From: Amycolatopsis sp. WAC 01376 | Lineage (GTDB): Bacteria > Actinomycetota > Actinomycetes > Mycobacteriales > Pseudonocardiaceae | Reading direction: 5' to 3' | Assembly (NCBI RefSeq): GCF_003947415.1 | Contig: NZ_QHKL01000003.1 | Location: 1,207,537 to 1,271,536, forward strand | Length of the DNA: 64,000 nt | In this document: positions 48,652 through 62,931 of the stretch, piece after piece | Numbering within the stretch: the first letter of the stretch is position 1 | Layout: each line of letters starts with the position of its first letter | Notes under the pieces: generated by a model | What the model was told of the DNA's origin: nothing | Seen by the model: the letters and a program-made list of their open reading frames with translations, nothing else | Databases searched by the model: none | Made by a program: the position numbers and the translations under genes

Positions 48652-49350
48652 TCAGTGGTCGTCGGGTGCCAGCTGCCTGAGGTCGTTCAGGCTCCTGACG
48701 ACGAGCCGCTGGCGGCCGGTGCTGAGCAGTCCGTCGGCGCGCAGGGTCCGGAGGGTCCGCGCGACGGCTTCCCGTGACGCGGACGCGAGTCCCGCCAGGT
48801 CGCGCTGGCTGATCCGCAGGGCGATCAGGATGCCTTCGGGGACGGGCACGCCGTACCGCTCGGCGAGATCGACCAGGATCGCGGCGATGCGTTCGGCGGC
48901 GGTGCTGTCCCCGAATTCGGTGCGGCGCGAGTTGGCGTAGCGCAGGCGGGAGGTGATGATCCGGAGCAGGACGACGGAGATGCCCGGCTGCCGGCGGAGC
49001 ACGGAGTTGAACGCCCGCGAGGACAGCCACAGCCCGGTGACCGGCTCGACGGCGATCGCGGTGGCCGAGCGCAGGCTGCCGTCCATCGACGCCATCTCGC
49101 CGATGATGTCGCCCGGATCGCGGACGGCCAGTACGGCGTCGTAGCCGCCGGTGGACACCGACGTGATCTTGACCCGCCCGGTCATCAGGATCAGCACCCA
49201 ATCCGACCGGTCACCCTCCCGGATGATCACCGTTCCCGCCGGATACCGGCGCAGTTCGGCCTCGGCACGCAGCGCCTTGCGCTGGCCGTCGTCGAGCAGT
49301 TCCCAGAGCCTGCCGGGTGGGTCGTGCGGCTCCGCCGCCGGCTGTGTCAT
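48652..49350 (-). CDS. Crp/Fnr-family transcriptional regulator
   Basis: A 232-residue regulator: an N-terminal cyclic-nucleotide-binding-like domain (YPAGTVIIREGDRSDWVLIL; later GDIIGEMASMDGSLRSATAIA, with an E...SLR-like phosphate loop) and a C-terminal Crp HTH (RISQRDLAGLASASREAVAR). It may bind cAMP or another ligand. Iron-sulfur cysteines are absent, so it is not Fnr. It is convergent with the preceding gene and upstream of the MocR gene on the same strand. Confidence 0.85.
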   Translation of the reverse strand: MTQPAAEPHDPPGRLWELLDDGQRKALRAEAELRRYPAGTVIIREGDRSDWVLILMTGRVKITSVSTGGYDAVLAVRDPGDIIGEMASMDGSLRSATAIAVEPVTGLWLSSRAFNSVLRRQPGISVVLLRIITSRLRYANSRRTEFGDSTAAERIAAILVDLAERYGVPVPEGILIALRISQRDLAGLASASREAVARTLRTLRADGLLSTGRQRLVVRSLNDLRQLAPDDH

Positions 49351-49400
49351 GCCTTCTCGTCGCCTCCGTGCGCGATCGTACGAGCAGGCCCGGCCGGGCG

Positions 49401-50825
49401 TTAACCGGGGATCTCTTGGTATGCCTGGGAAAGGCGCTGGATGCCGTCGCGCAGCTGCGCGCCTGTCGCGGCGCTGACGTAGCTCAGCCGCAGATAGGGC
49501 CCCGGCGCCTCGGCCGCGAAGTACATCCGGCCGGGGGTGACCGCTACTCCGGCACGGAAAGCGGCGCTGGTCAGCGCCACTTCGTCGGCGAAAGCGGGGA
49601 GCGGCTGCCACAGGTGATAGCCCCCGGTCGGGACCGGGACGGCGGTCCAGGACGGCAGGAACTCCCGCACTGCCGAGACGGCGACGTCGCGGCGTTCCCG
49701 TAGCGCGGTGGCGAGGGTCCGCAGATGGCGCGACCAGGCGGGAGAGCTCACCAGTTCGAGCGCGGTTTCCTGCAGTGGCCGCGGTACGAAGAAACTCTCG
49801 ACGGCGTGGAGCCCGCGCAGCCGCTCCAATGCCGGGCCGCGGGCGGCGAGCGCGCTGATCCGCAGGCTCGGTGACGCCGGTTTCGTGAGCGACCGGATGT
49901 GCACCACGACGCCGTCGGGGTCGTCGGCCACGAGCGGGGGCGGGGGAGCCGGGCTGCCGGGGTGCGCCATCAGCCGGGCGAAGTCGTCCTCGATGACGAA
50001 GGCGCCGGAGTCACGGGCGATCCGCAGGACCTCGGCACGGCGTTCGGCGGACAGCACCGCGCCGGTCGGGTTCTGGAACGCGGGCTGGCAGACGAACAGC
50101 CGCGCGCCGGTGTCGCGGAAGGCGTCGGCGAGCAGTTCGGGCCGGACGCCGTCGCGGTCGATCGGCACCGGGACCGGCCGCAGCCCCGAGGCCCGCGCGA
50201 TGGCCAGTACCCCCGGATACGTCGGGGATTCCACCAGCACCGGCGCGCCGGGGGCGCAGAGCGCGCGCAACGCCGTGGTCAGCGCGCTCTGCCCGCCTGA
50301 GGTGATCAGCACGTTCTCGACGTTCACCGGGCTGCCGATGTCGCGGGCGAACCAGGCCCGCAGTTCGGGCAGGCCACAGATCGGCGGCCGGGCCCACGCG
50401 CCGGGGCGGCGTCCGGCGCGGGCCGAGGCCGCCGCGAGTTCGCGTTCCGGCTGGAGGCTCGGATGCGTGTAGCCGCCGTTGAGGTCGATGACTCCCGATG
50501 GCGGGTCGCTCAGCGCGGCGAGCACACCGCTCGCGTCGATGGCGCGGGCGCCGGATTGGGAGCTCAGCGCCACCTCCTGCCACGACACGTCGCCGGTCAC
50601 CGCTACCTCTCGGGGTGGCGGGGCACGGAAGACGCCGGCGCCGGGACGGGTGATCACCAGGCCTTCGGCGGCCAGTGCGGCGATGGCGCGTGACACCGTC
50701 ACCGGGCTCACTTTCAGCTGCCGGACCAGCTCCCGGCTGGAGGGCAGCTTTCCTTCGATCGGATAGCGCTCCAGCTCGGACCGCAGCTGTGTGGCCAGGC
50801 TGGTGACGCTGCTACCATCGGACAT
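49401..50825 (-). CDS. MocR-type (GntR HTH + aminotransferase fold) regulator
   Basis: A 474-residue protein. The GntR-like winged helix lies at ~5-75 (KLPSSRELVRQLKVSPVTVS). The rest is a fold-type I aminotransferase domain with SGGQSALTTALR, QNPTGAVLS, and the PLP lysine in SLTKPASPSLRIS. MocR proteins sense PLP or amine effectors and usually control a neighbouring gene. The ATG at 50825 shares two bases with the divergent EamA gene ATG. The GATAGCGCTATC palindrome nearby is a likely operator. Confidence 0.87.
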   Translation of the reverse strand: MSDGSSVTSLATQLRSELERYPIEGKLPSSRELVRQLKVSPVTVSRAIAALAAEGLVITRPGAGVFRAPPPREVAVTGDVSWQEVALSSQSGARAIDASGVLAALSDPPSGVIDLNGGYTHPSLQPERELAAASARAGRRPGAWARPPICGLPELRAWFARDIGSPVNVENVLITSGGQSALTTALRALCAPGAPVLVESPTYPGVLAIARASGLRPVPVPIDRDGVRPELLADAFRDTGARLFVCQPAFQNPTGAVLSAERRAEVLRIARDSGAFVIEDDFARLMAHPGSPAPPPPLVADDPDGVVVHIRSLTKPASPSLRISALAARGPALERLRGLHAVESFFVPRPLQETALELVSSPAWSRHLRTLATALRERRDVAVSAVREFLPSWTAVPVPTGGYHLWQPLPAFADEVALTSAAFRAGVAVTPGRMYFAAEAPGPYLRLSYVSAATGAQLRDGIQRLSQAYQEIPG

Positions 50826-51720
50826 GAGACTGGATGATAGCGCTATCGCGGACCGGGCAGTAGCGGTCCGCTCCGGGACCGCGTTGGCGGCGCTGGGGGT
50901 CCTCGCCTTCTCGTTCACTTTCCCCGCCACCGTGTGGGCGCTCAAAGGCTTCGACGCGTGGACCGCCACCGGGCTGCGCAGTGTCCTGGCCGCGCTGGTC
51001 GCCGGTACTTGTCTCCGCGTCTTCCGGGTCCCGCTGCCGAGCCGCGATCAGTGGCGTGGCCTTGCCGTGGTCGCCCTCGGCTGTGTCCTCGCGTTCCCGA
51101 TCCTGACCACGCTCGCGTTGAAGACGTCGTCCACGGCGCATTCCGCGGTGGTGATCGGGCTGCTCCCGCTGGCCACCGCCGTCATCTCGTCGAGGCTGAC
51201 CGGGCACCGGCCGTCCCGCCGGTTCTGGCTCGCCGCCGCGGTCGGCGCGAGCGCGGTCGTGGTGTTCACCGTCGCGCAGAGCGGCGGTGGACTGTCCACA
51301 GCGGACCTGTTCCTGTTCGGCGCGCTCGTGCTGTGCGCGTTCGGGTACGCCGAGGGCGGCAGGCTGGCCAGGGAAATGGCGGGCTGGCACGTGATCGCGT
51401 GGGCGCTGGTCCTCGCGCTGCCGGTCACCGGCGCGTTCGCCGTGGTCGGGCTCGCGATCGAACCGCTGCACGTCACGGGCGAGGGGATCGCCGGCCTGCT
51501 GTACGTCGCGCTCATTTCGCAGTTCGGCGGGTTTTTCGCCTGGTACCGGGGAATGGCCGAGATCGGCGTCGCGCGGGCGAGTCAGTTGCAGCTCGCCCAG
51601 CCGCTGCTGACGCTGGTCTGGGCGGTCCTGTTGCTCGGCGAGCACCTGCCGGCCGCCGCGCCGGTGACCGCGTTGATCGTCGTCGCCTGCATCGTGGTCA
51701 CGCAACGGTCCCGCGGCTAG
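50824..51720 (+). CDS. EamA/DMT-family transporter
   Basis: A 298-residue membrane protein with ten predicted TM segments in two EamA repeats, ending LTLVWAVLLLGEHLPAAAPVTALI...VVTQRSRG. Known members export amino acids or metabolites. Its ATG at 50824 overlaps the divergent MocR ATG, leaving no leader, and the predicted operator at 50836-50847 lies inside the coding region. MocR probably controls it (inference). The stop is 56 bases before an MFS gene. Confidence 0.83.
   Translation: MRLDDSAIADRAVAVRSGTALAALGVLAFSFTFPATVWALKGFDAWTATGLRSVLAALVAGTCLRVFRVPLPSRDQWRGLAVVALGCVLAFPILTTLALKTSSTAHSAVVIGLLPLATAVISSRLTGHRPSRRFWLAAAVGASAVVVFTVAQSGGGLSTADLFLFGALVLCAFGYAEGGRLAREMAGWHVIAWALVLALPVTGAFAVVGLAIEPLHVTGEGIAGLLYVALISQFGGFFAWYRGMAEIGVARASQLQLAQPLLTLVWAVLLLGEHLPAAAPVTALIVVACIVVTQRSRG
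50836..50847. promoter_or_regulatory. Palindrome GATAGCGCTATC, likely MocR operator
   Basis: A perfect 12-base palindrome, AT-richer than its surroundings, 10 bases inside the EamA gene and 10 bases upstream of the MocR start codon. It is in position to repress both divergent genes. Confidence 0.5.
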
Positions 51721-51776
51721 ATCACCGTCGCGAATCCGCCAGACCGCGGGGCCCGCGCGGTGATGGGCTGAAGCAC

Positions 51777-52952
51777 ATGACCGCTTCGACCCTCGACACC
51801 TCCGCGCGGACCCCGCTGAAGGGATGGCTCGCCGTCCTCGCGGTGACACTGGGGATCTTCTCCCTCGTCACCACGGAGATCCTGCCGATCGGCCTCCTGA
51901 CCCCGATCGGCGACGACTTCCGGATCACGCCGGGGACGGCGGGCCTGACCATGACCCTGCCCGGATTCCTCGCCGCGCTCGCCGCACCCGCGGTCACCGT
52001 CGCGGCCGGGCGGCTCGACCGCCGGATCCTGCTGTGCGCGCTGATGGTGGTGCTGGCGCTGGCCGACGTCCTCGCGGCGACCGCGCAGGCCTACTGGGCG
52101 ATGCTCGTCTCGCGAGTCCTGGTCGGGCTGGTGATCGGCGCCTTCTGGGCGATCGGCTCCGGGCTCGCCGAACGGCTCGTCGGCCCTCGGCACGCGGGCA
52201 GGGCGACCGCGGTGATCTTCTCCGCCGTGCCGCTGGGTTCCGTACTGGGCGTACCCGCGGGGACGTTCGTCGGCGAGTTGCTCGGCTGGCGAGCGGCGTT
52301 CGCGGTGATGGCGGTGTTCACGATCGGCGTTCTCGCCGCGCTGGCCCTCTCGCTGCCCCCGCTGCCGTCGCGGGGCGCCACCCGGCTCGGCGTCCTGCGT
52401 GAGATGACGCGGGGGCGGGCGACCCGGCTCGGCCTGCTCGTCACGGTCCTGGTCGTGCTCGCCCATTTCGGGACCTACACCTACGTCACGCCGCTCCTGC
52501 GCCAGGTGACGCAGGTGAGCCCGGAGCTGATCACCGTCTTCCTGTTCGTCTACGGCACCGCCGGGATCGCCGGCAACTTCGTCGCGGGCGCCGCGATCGC
52601 CCGCGATCTCCGGCTGACCTTCCTCGCGGCGGCGGGGTTGATCGGCGTCGCGGCACTCGCGTTGCCGTTTCTCGGCGATTCGAAGCCGGGCGCGCTCGCG
52701 CTGCTGGTGGTCTGGGGTTTCGCCTACGGAGCCGTCCCGGTCTGCTCGGGAACCTGGTTCGCGCGAGCGGCACCGCAGGCGCCCGAAGCGGCGTCGGTGC
52801 TGTTCACGTCGTCGTTCCAAGCGACCCTCTCGGCGGGAGCGCTCCTCGGCGGGATGGTCGTCGACGCGGTCTCCGTCCCGGCCGTGATGGTCGCCGGCGG
52901 GGTGATCGCGCTGCTCGCGGCCGCCGTCCTCAGCCGAGCACGGTCAGCGTGA
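51777..52952 (+). CDS. MFS transporter, 12 TM (DHA1-like)
   Basis: A 391-residue transporter. TM1 ends LVTTEILPIGLLTPIGDDFR, a DHA1/AraJ-type opening, and motif A is near AAGRLDRRILLCALM (~80). It is a proton-linked exporter of drugs or sugars in known relatives. The start ATG is at 51777. Its 3' end overlaps the convergent YeiH-like gene by 23 bases. Confidence 0.85.
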   Translation: MTASTLDTSARTPLKGWLAVLAVTLGIFSLVTTEILPIGLLTPIGDDFRITPGTAGLTMTLPGFLAALAAPAVTVAAGRLDRRILLCALMVVLALADVLAATAQAYWAMLVSRVLVGLVIGAFWAIGSGLAERLVGPRHAGRATAVIFSAVPLGSVLGVPAGTFVGELLGWRAAFAVMAVFTIGVLAALALSLPPLPSRGATRLGVLREMTRGRATRLGLLVTVLVVLAHFGTYTYVTPLLRQVTQVSPELITVFLFVYGTAGIAGNFVAGAAIARDLRLTFLAAAGLIGVAALALPFLGDSKPGALALLVVWGFAYGAVPVCSGTWFARAAPQAPEAASVLFTSSFQATLSAGALLGGMVVDAVSVPAVMVAGGVIALLAAAVLSRARSA

Positions 52953-53919
52953 CCAGCGCGGTGGTCCCGACCAGCAGGGTGGAGAGCAGGCCCAGCAGCA
53001 GGGCGCGGCCACCGGTGCGGACGAGCTTGCCGATCCGGACCGCGCAGCCCAGCCCGAACAGCGCCCCGGCCAGCAACAGGGTGCAGGCGATCTTGGCGAC
53101 GTCGAGCGCGAAACCCGGCACGACGCCGGTGCTGCGCACGGCGGCCATCGCCAGGAAACCGAGGACGAACAGCGGGACCAGCGGCGGCCGTTTCCCGTCG
53201 ACGGGGCGGTGCCGTTCGTGCATCCCGACCGCGGCGACCATCGGGGCCAGCAGGACCACCCGGCTGAGCTTGATCACGATGGCGACCGCGATGGCGGCAC
53301 TGCCCGCGGGAGTGGCCGCGGCGACGACCTGCGCGACCTCGTGCACGCTGAGCCCGGCCCATTCGCCGATCCGGACCGCGTCGAGCCGCAGCCAGCCGCC
53401 GATCAGCGGGACGGCCGCGATGGCGAGCCCGCCGTAGAAGGTGACCAGGGCGACGGCGGTCGCGACGTCGGAGTCCTCGCGTTCGACCACGCCTTCCATC
53501 GCGGCGATGGCCGACGCGCCGCAGATGGAGAATCCGGTCGCGACCAGCATCGCCAGGCCACGCGGCACGCCGAGGAGCCTGCCGAGGCCGATCGTGCCGA
53601 GGAAGGTGATGCCGACCGTGAGCACCACGGCGAGCAGCGTCCCGGGGCCCAGCGCCAGGACCGAGGGGAGCGAGAGCTGAAGGCCCAGGAGCACGACACC
53701 GGCGCGAAGCAGCTTCTTGGTGGTTCCGGAGATCGCCTTCCGGGTCTCGTCCGACAACGACGGCAACGAGCCGGTGAGGATGCCGAGCACGACGGCGATG
53801 GTGAGCGCGCTGACGACCGGGAACGCGGTGCCGACCAGGTACGCGACGCCCACTCCGGCGCCGGTGACGGCCACCGCGGTCAGGAAAGGCTTCGTCGGTC
53901 TCGCGTGCGTGGTGCTCAT
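52930..53919 (-). CDS. YeiH/UPF0324 putative sulfate exporter
   Basis: A 329-residue membrane protein with about ten TM segments. The family motifs LLRAGVVLLGLQLSL (~70), ATGFSICGASAIAAME (~126) and VHEVAQVVAAATPAG are clear. The YeiH family is proposed to export sulfate or related anions. A LysR regulator is divergent (53991), the usual arrangement for this family. Confidence 0.87.
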   Translation of the reverse strand: MSTTHARPTKPFLTAVAVTGAGVGVAYLVGTAFPVVSALTIAVVLGILTGSLPSLSDETRKAISGTTKKLLRAGVVLLGLQLSLPSVLALGPGTLLAVVLTVGITFLGTIGLGRLLGVPRGLAMLVATGFSICGASAIAAMEGVVEREDSDVATAVALVTFYGGLAIAAVPLIGGWLRLDAVRIGEWAGLSVHEVAQVVAAATPAGSAAIAVAIVIKLSRVVLLAPMVAAVGMHERHRPVDGKRPPLVPLFVLGFLAMAAVRSTGVVPGFALDVAKIACTLLLAGALFGLGCAVRIGKLVRTGGRALLLGLLSTLLVGTTALVTLTVLG

Positions 53920-53990
53920 GGTTCGAGCGTCGTCCGTACGGGGTGACCTCGGTAGCCGGGAATGCGAGGGGTAGGTCATACACTTGGGCT

Positions 53991-54896
53991 ATGACCACAC
54001 CCGACCTGGACTCCCTGCGCCTGCTGGTGCTCGTGGACGAGCTCGGCAGTATCGGGCAGGCCGCCGCCAGCCTCGGGATCGCGCAGCCGTCGGCGAGCAA
54101 GCGATTGTCCACAGTAGAGCGACGGCTGGGACTGGTGCTGGTCGACCGTACGCGGCGCGGTTCCGCGCTCACCCCCGACGGCCGGGTCATCGCGGGCTGG
54201 GCGCATCGCGTGCTGTCCGAACTCGATGGCCTGCTCGACGGCGCCGAAGCGCTGCGCACCCAGCACGAGGCACATCTGCGGGTCGCCGCGAGCATGACGC
54301 TGGCCGAGTATCTGGTGCCGGGCTGGATCGGCGAGCTCAAACGCCTCGACCCCGGGCTGTACCTCGGGCTGGAAGTCACCAACTCCGATCAGGCCGCCGA
54401 ACTGGCACGGGAGGGCAAGGTCGATCTCGGGTTCGTCGAGTCGCCCGGCGCGTTGCCGGGGTTGTCGTCCCGGCGGGTGGCCACCGATCACCTGGTCCTC
54501 GTCGTGCCGGGAAGTCATCCGTGGGCGCGCAAGCGCCGGCCCGTGACCGCGGCCGAACTGGCGATCACGCCGCTCGTGGTCCGCGAACCGGGTTCCGGGA
54601 CAAGGGAGACCGTGGACGCCGCGTTGCGCAAGGCCGGTGCCGGTCCGGCGAAACCGTTGCTGGAACTGGGTTCCGCCTCCGCTGTCGGCAACGCCGTGAT
54701 CGCGGGCGCCGGTCCGGCGGTGATCAGTGAACTCGCCATCGTCCGGGATGTCGCCGAAGGCAGGCTCGTCCCGGTCGCGGTGGACGGCGTCGACTTCGGC
54801 CGGGAACTGCGCGCGGTGTGGCCCGCCGGGCGACGGCTCGCCGGTCCGGCCGCGGCGTTGCTGAGCATCGCGGTCCGGAGCGCGAAATCCCGGTGA
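53991..54896 (+). CDS. LysR-family transcriptional regulator
   Basis: A 301-residue LTTR. The winged HTH is at ~3-60 (IGQAAASLGIAQPSASKRLS) and a type-2 periplasmic-binding-like effector domain follows. It likely controls the divergent YeiH-like exporter. The ATG at 53991 leaves a 71-base divergent intergenic region for the operator. Confidence 0.87.
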   Translation: MTTPDLDSLRLLVLVDELGSIGQAAASLGIAQPSASKRLSTVERRLGLVLVDRTRRGSALTPDGRVIAGWAHRVLSELDGLLDGAEALRTQHEAHLRVAASMTLAEYLVPGWIGELKRLDPGLYLGLEVTNSDQAAELAREGKVDLGFVESPGALPGLSSRRVATDHLVLVVPGSHPWARKRRPVTAAELAITPLVVREPGSGTRETVDAALRKAGAGPAKPLLELGSASAVGNAVIAGAGPAVISELAIVRDVAEGRLVPVAVDGVDFGRELRAVWPAGRRLAGPAAALLSIAVRSAKSR

Positions 54897-55050
54897 GTCC
54901 TTTCATGAAAGCGGAGTGCCGGACTCCGGGTAACCGGCCGGATGGTGTATCGGAGGCTTTACTCCTCTAGCTCTTGAAAACCCCGCGTGTAGGGACTCTC
55001 CTGGAGGGGTACCAGCTTTTCGAAGGTGTGTCCTCGTGCTGGGAGTCGTC

Positions 55051-56805
55051 ATGACCGAGGTGAAGGCAGCGCCCCGACCAGACGCCGTCCGCTTCGGCGG
55101 GCGAAGCCGGGCGCCCAAGGGCAGTGTGTTCCTCAACGTCGTCCGCACCACCGATCACAAGACGATCGGCCTGCTCTACCTCAGCACCTCGTTCGGGTTC
55201 TTCGTCGCCGGCGGTTTCATGGCGCTGCTGATGCGCGGTGAACTGGGCAGGCCGGGGATGCAGTTCCTGTCGCAGGAGCAGTACAACCAGCTGTTCACCA
55301 TGCACGGCCTCATCATGCTGCTGCTGTACGCGACACCGAACCTCTTCGCCTTCGCCAACTACATCCTGCCGCTGCAGATCGGGTCCCCGGACGTCGCCTT
55401 CCCGAGGCTGAACGCGTTCTCCTACTGGCTCTACCTCTTCGGCGGGCTGATGGTGCTCAGCTCGTTCCTCACCCCGGCCGGCGCGCCCGACTTCGGCTGG
55501 ACGATGTACACGCCGCTGTCCAACGCCGCGCACACCCCGGGTGTCGGCGCCGATCTGGTGATCATGGGCCTGATCGTCTCCGGGCTCGGGACGATCCTCG
55601 GCGCGGTCAACATGGTCACCACGATCCTCTGCCTGCGTGCGCCCGGAATGACCATGTGGCGGTTGCCGCTGTTCACCTGGAACATCCTGTTCACCACGAT
55701 CCTGATCCTGGCGGTCTTCCCTATCCTCACCGCGGCGCTGTTCGGCCTGATGGCGGACAGAAGGCTCGGCGCGCACGTCTTCGATCCGGCCAACGGCGGA
55801 GCGATCCTGTTCCAGCACCTGTTCTGGTTCTTCGGTCATCCCGAGGTGTACATCGTCGCGTTGCCGTATTTCGGCATCATCACCGAGATCGTCCCGGTGT
55901 TCAGCCGGAAACCGCTGTTCGGCTACAAACTCATGGTGTTCGCGACGATCGCGATCACCGCGCTGTCCTTCGCCGTGTGGGCGCACCACATGTTCGCCAC
56001 CGGTGCGGTGCTGCTGCCGTTCTTCTCCATCATGACCTTCCTCATCGCGGTGCCGACCGGGATCAAGTTCTTCAACTGGATCGGCACCATGTGGAAGGGG
56101 CAGCTGACCTTCGAGTCACCGATGCTGTGGTCGATCGGGTTCATGGTGACGTTCCTGCTCGGCGGGCTGACCGGGATCATCCTCGCCGCGCCACCGCTGG
56201 ACTTCCACATCCACGACACCTATTTCGTGGTGGCGCATTTCCACTACGTCCTGTTCGGCACCATCGTGTTCGCCACCTTCGCCGGCATCTACTTCTGGTT
56301 CCCCAAGATGACCGGGCGGATGCTCGACGAGCGGCTCGCGAAACTCCATTTCTGGACCACCTTCATCGGCTTCCACACGACGTTCCTCGTCCAGCACTGG
56401 CTCGGCAACCAAGGCATGCCGCGCCGCTACGCCGACTACCTGAGCAGCGACGGTTTCACCTTGCTGCACACCATTTCCACGATCGGCGCGTTCCTGCTCG
56501 GCGCGTCGGTGCTGCCGTTCGTCTGGAACGTCGTGCGCAGCTACCGGTTCGGGGAGGTCGTCGAAGTCGACGACCCGTGGGGACACGGGAACTCCCTGGA
56601 ATGGGCGACGACCTGTCCGCCGCCCCGGCACAACTTCCACGACCTGCCGCGGATCCGGTCCGAACGGCCCGCGTTCGAACTCCACTACCCCCACATGATC
56701 CCCCGGCTGCGCGCCGAGGGGCACACCACCCCGTTCCAGCGCCGCGATCAGCCCACGCCGTCGGAACTGGCGGCGGACAAGGCGCTGAAGGACGACACCG
56801 CCTGA
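55051..56805 (+). CDS. ctaD: Cytochrome c oxidase subunit I (aa3 type)
   Basis: A 584-residue membrane protein. Heme a/a3 and CuB ligands are visible: the His in LFTMHGLIM, HLFWFFGHPEVYI with the His-Tyr crosslink pair, WAHHMFATG, and HDTYFVVAHFHYVLFG. This is the main catalytic subunit of the terminal oxidase; the other subunits are elsewhere. The ATG has GGGAG upstream. It is preceded by a 154-base leader with a small GGAGGCTTTACTCCTC stem of unknown role. Confidence 0.92.
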   Translation: MTEVKAAPRPDAVRFGGRSRAPKGSVFLNVVRTTDHKTIGLLYLSTSFGFFVAGGFMALLMRGELGRPGMQFLSQEQYNQLFTMHGLIMLLLYATPNLFAFANYILPLQIGSPDVAFPRLNAFSYWLYLFGGLMVLSSFLTPAGAPDFGWTMYTPLSNAAHTPGVGADLVIMGLIVSGLGTILGAVNMVTTILCLRAPGMTMWRLPLFTWNILFTTILILAVFPILTAALFGLMADRRLGAHVFDPANGGAILFQHLFWFFGHPEVYIVALPYFGIITEIVPVFSRKPLFGYKLMVFATIAITALSFAVWAHHMFATGAVLLPFFSIMTFLIAVPTGIKFFNWIGTMWKGQLTFESPMLWSIGFMVTFLLGGLTGIILAAPPLDFHIHDTYFVVAHFHYVLFGTIVFATFAGIYFWFPKMTGRMLDERLAKLHFWTTFIGFHTTFLVQHWLGNQGMPRRYADYLSSDGFTLLHTISTIGAFLLGASVLPFVWNVVRSYRFGEVVEVDDPWGHGNSLEWATTCPPPRHNFHDLPRIRSERPAFELHYPHMIPRLRAEGHTTPFQRRDQPTPSELAADKALKDDTA

Positions 56806-56827
56806 CCGAGGGAATGAGGTACCGCGC

Positions 56828-57361
56828 ATGATCCCCATGGACGTCGAAGGGATGGCAGTCCTGGCTCCGGAAGCGGCACCGGTGATGTTGCTGCGGGAGC
56901 GGGAGGGCGAACGACGCTGGCTGGCGATCACGATCGGCGGCCCCGAGGCGAGCGCGGTGGCGCTCGCGCAGGAGAAGATCCGGCTGCCCAGGCCCGGCAC
57001 GATCGAGCTGATCGGCCAGGTGGTCGAATCGTTCGGGCACCGGGTCACCGGTGTCCAGGTCACCGCGCTGCGGGACGGCATCTTCTTCGCCGACCTGGTG
57101 CTCGATTCCGGGATCCGCGTCTCGGCCCGGCCGAGTGACGCGGTCGCGATCGGCCTGCGGGCCGGAGTCGGGATCGAGGTGGCGGACGCGGTGCTCGAGG
57201 TCGCTTCCGTACGGGTCGAGATCATGGGCTCCGGACCCGACGCGGAACTGCCGTCGGTGCCGCCGGACCCGGTCGCGCAGGAACGGGAGGTCGAGGAGTT
57301 CCGTGCGGCGCTGGACAAGATCGCGCCCGAGGACTTCGGGGACCTGCCTCCCGCTGACTAG
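56828..57361 (+). CDS. Bifunctional nuclease family protein (DUF151)
   Basis: A 177-residue protein of the DUF151/BFN family: ITIGGPEASAVALAQE near ~38, then the GIRVSARPSDAVAIGLRAG core. Known members have DNase/RNase activity in plants; bacterial roles are unclear. The ATG lies 23 bases after ctaD. It is followed by the 28-bp hairpin at 57372-57428. Confidence 0.85.
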   Translation: MIPMDVEGMAVLAPEAAPVMLLREREGERRWLAITIGGPEASAVALAQEKIRLPRPGTIELIGQVVESFGHRVTGVQVTALRDGIFFADLVLDSGIRVSARPSDAVAIGLRAGVGIEVADAVLEVASVRVEIMGSGPDAELPSVPPDPVAQEREVEEFRAALDKIAPEDFGDLPPAD

Positions 57362-57371
57362 CCCTCCGGAA

Positions 57372-57428
57372 ACGCTATGAACGGACCGTTCCTTGCAAAA
57401 TTTGCAAGGAACGGTCCGTTCATAGCGT
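57372..57428. terminator. 28-bp perfect hairpin between BFN and carboxylase genes
   Basis: Arms 57372-57399 and 57401-57428 (ACGCTATGAACGGACCGTTC at the outer end) are perfect, with a 1-base loop. It is the longest perfect stem in the window, placed between convergent genes (57361 and 57442). It has no T-run. Confidence 0.75.
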
Positions 57429-57441
57429 GTGGGGGCGAGTA

Positions 57442-62931
<5,490 letters not shown>

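Noticed and set aside
48652..49350. Fnr-type oxygen sensor
   Set aside because: The N-terminus lacks the iron-sulfur cysteines, so it is called Crp-like only.
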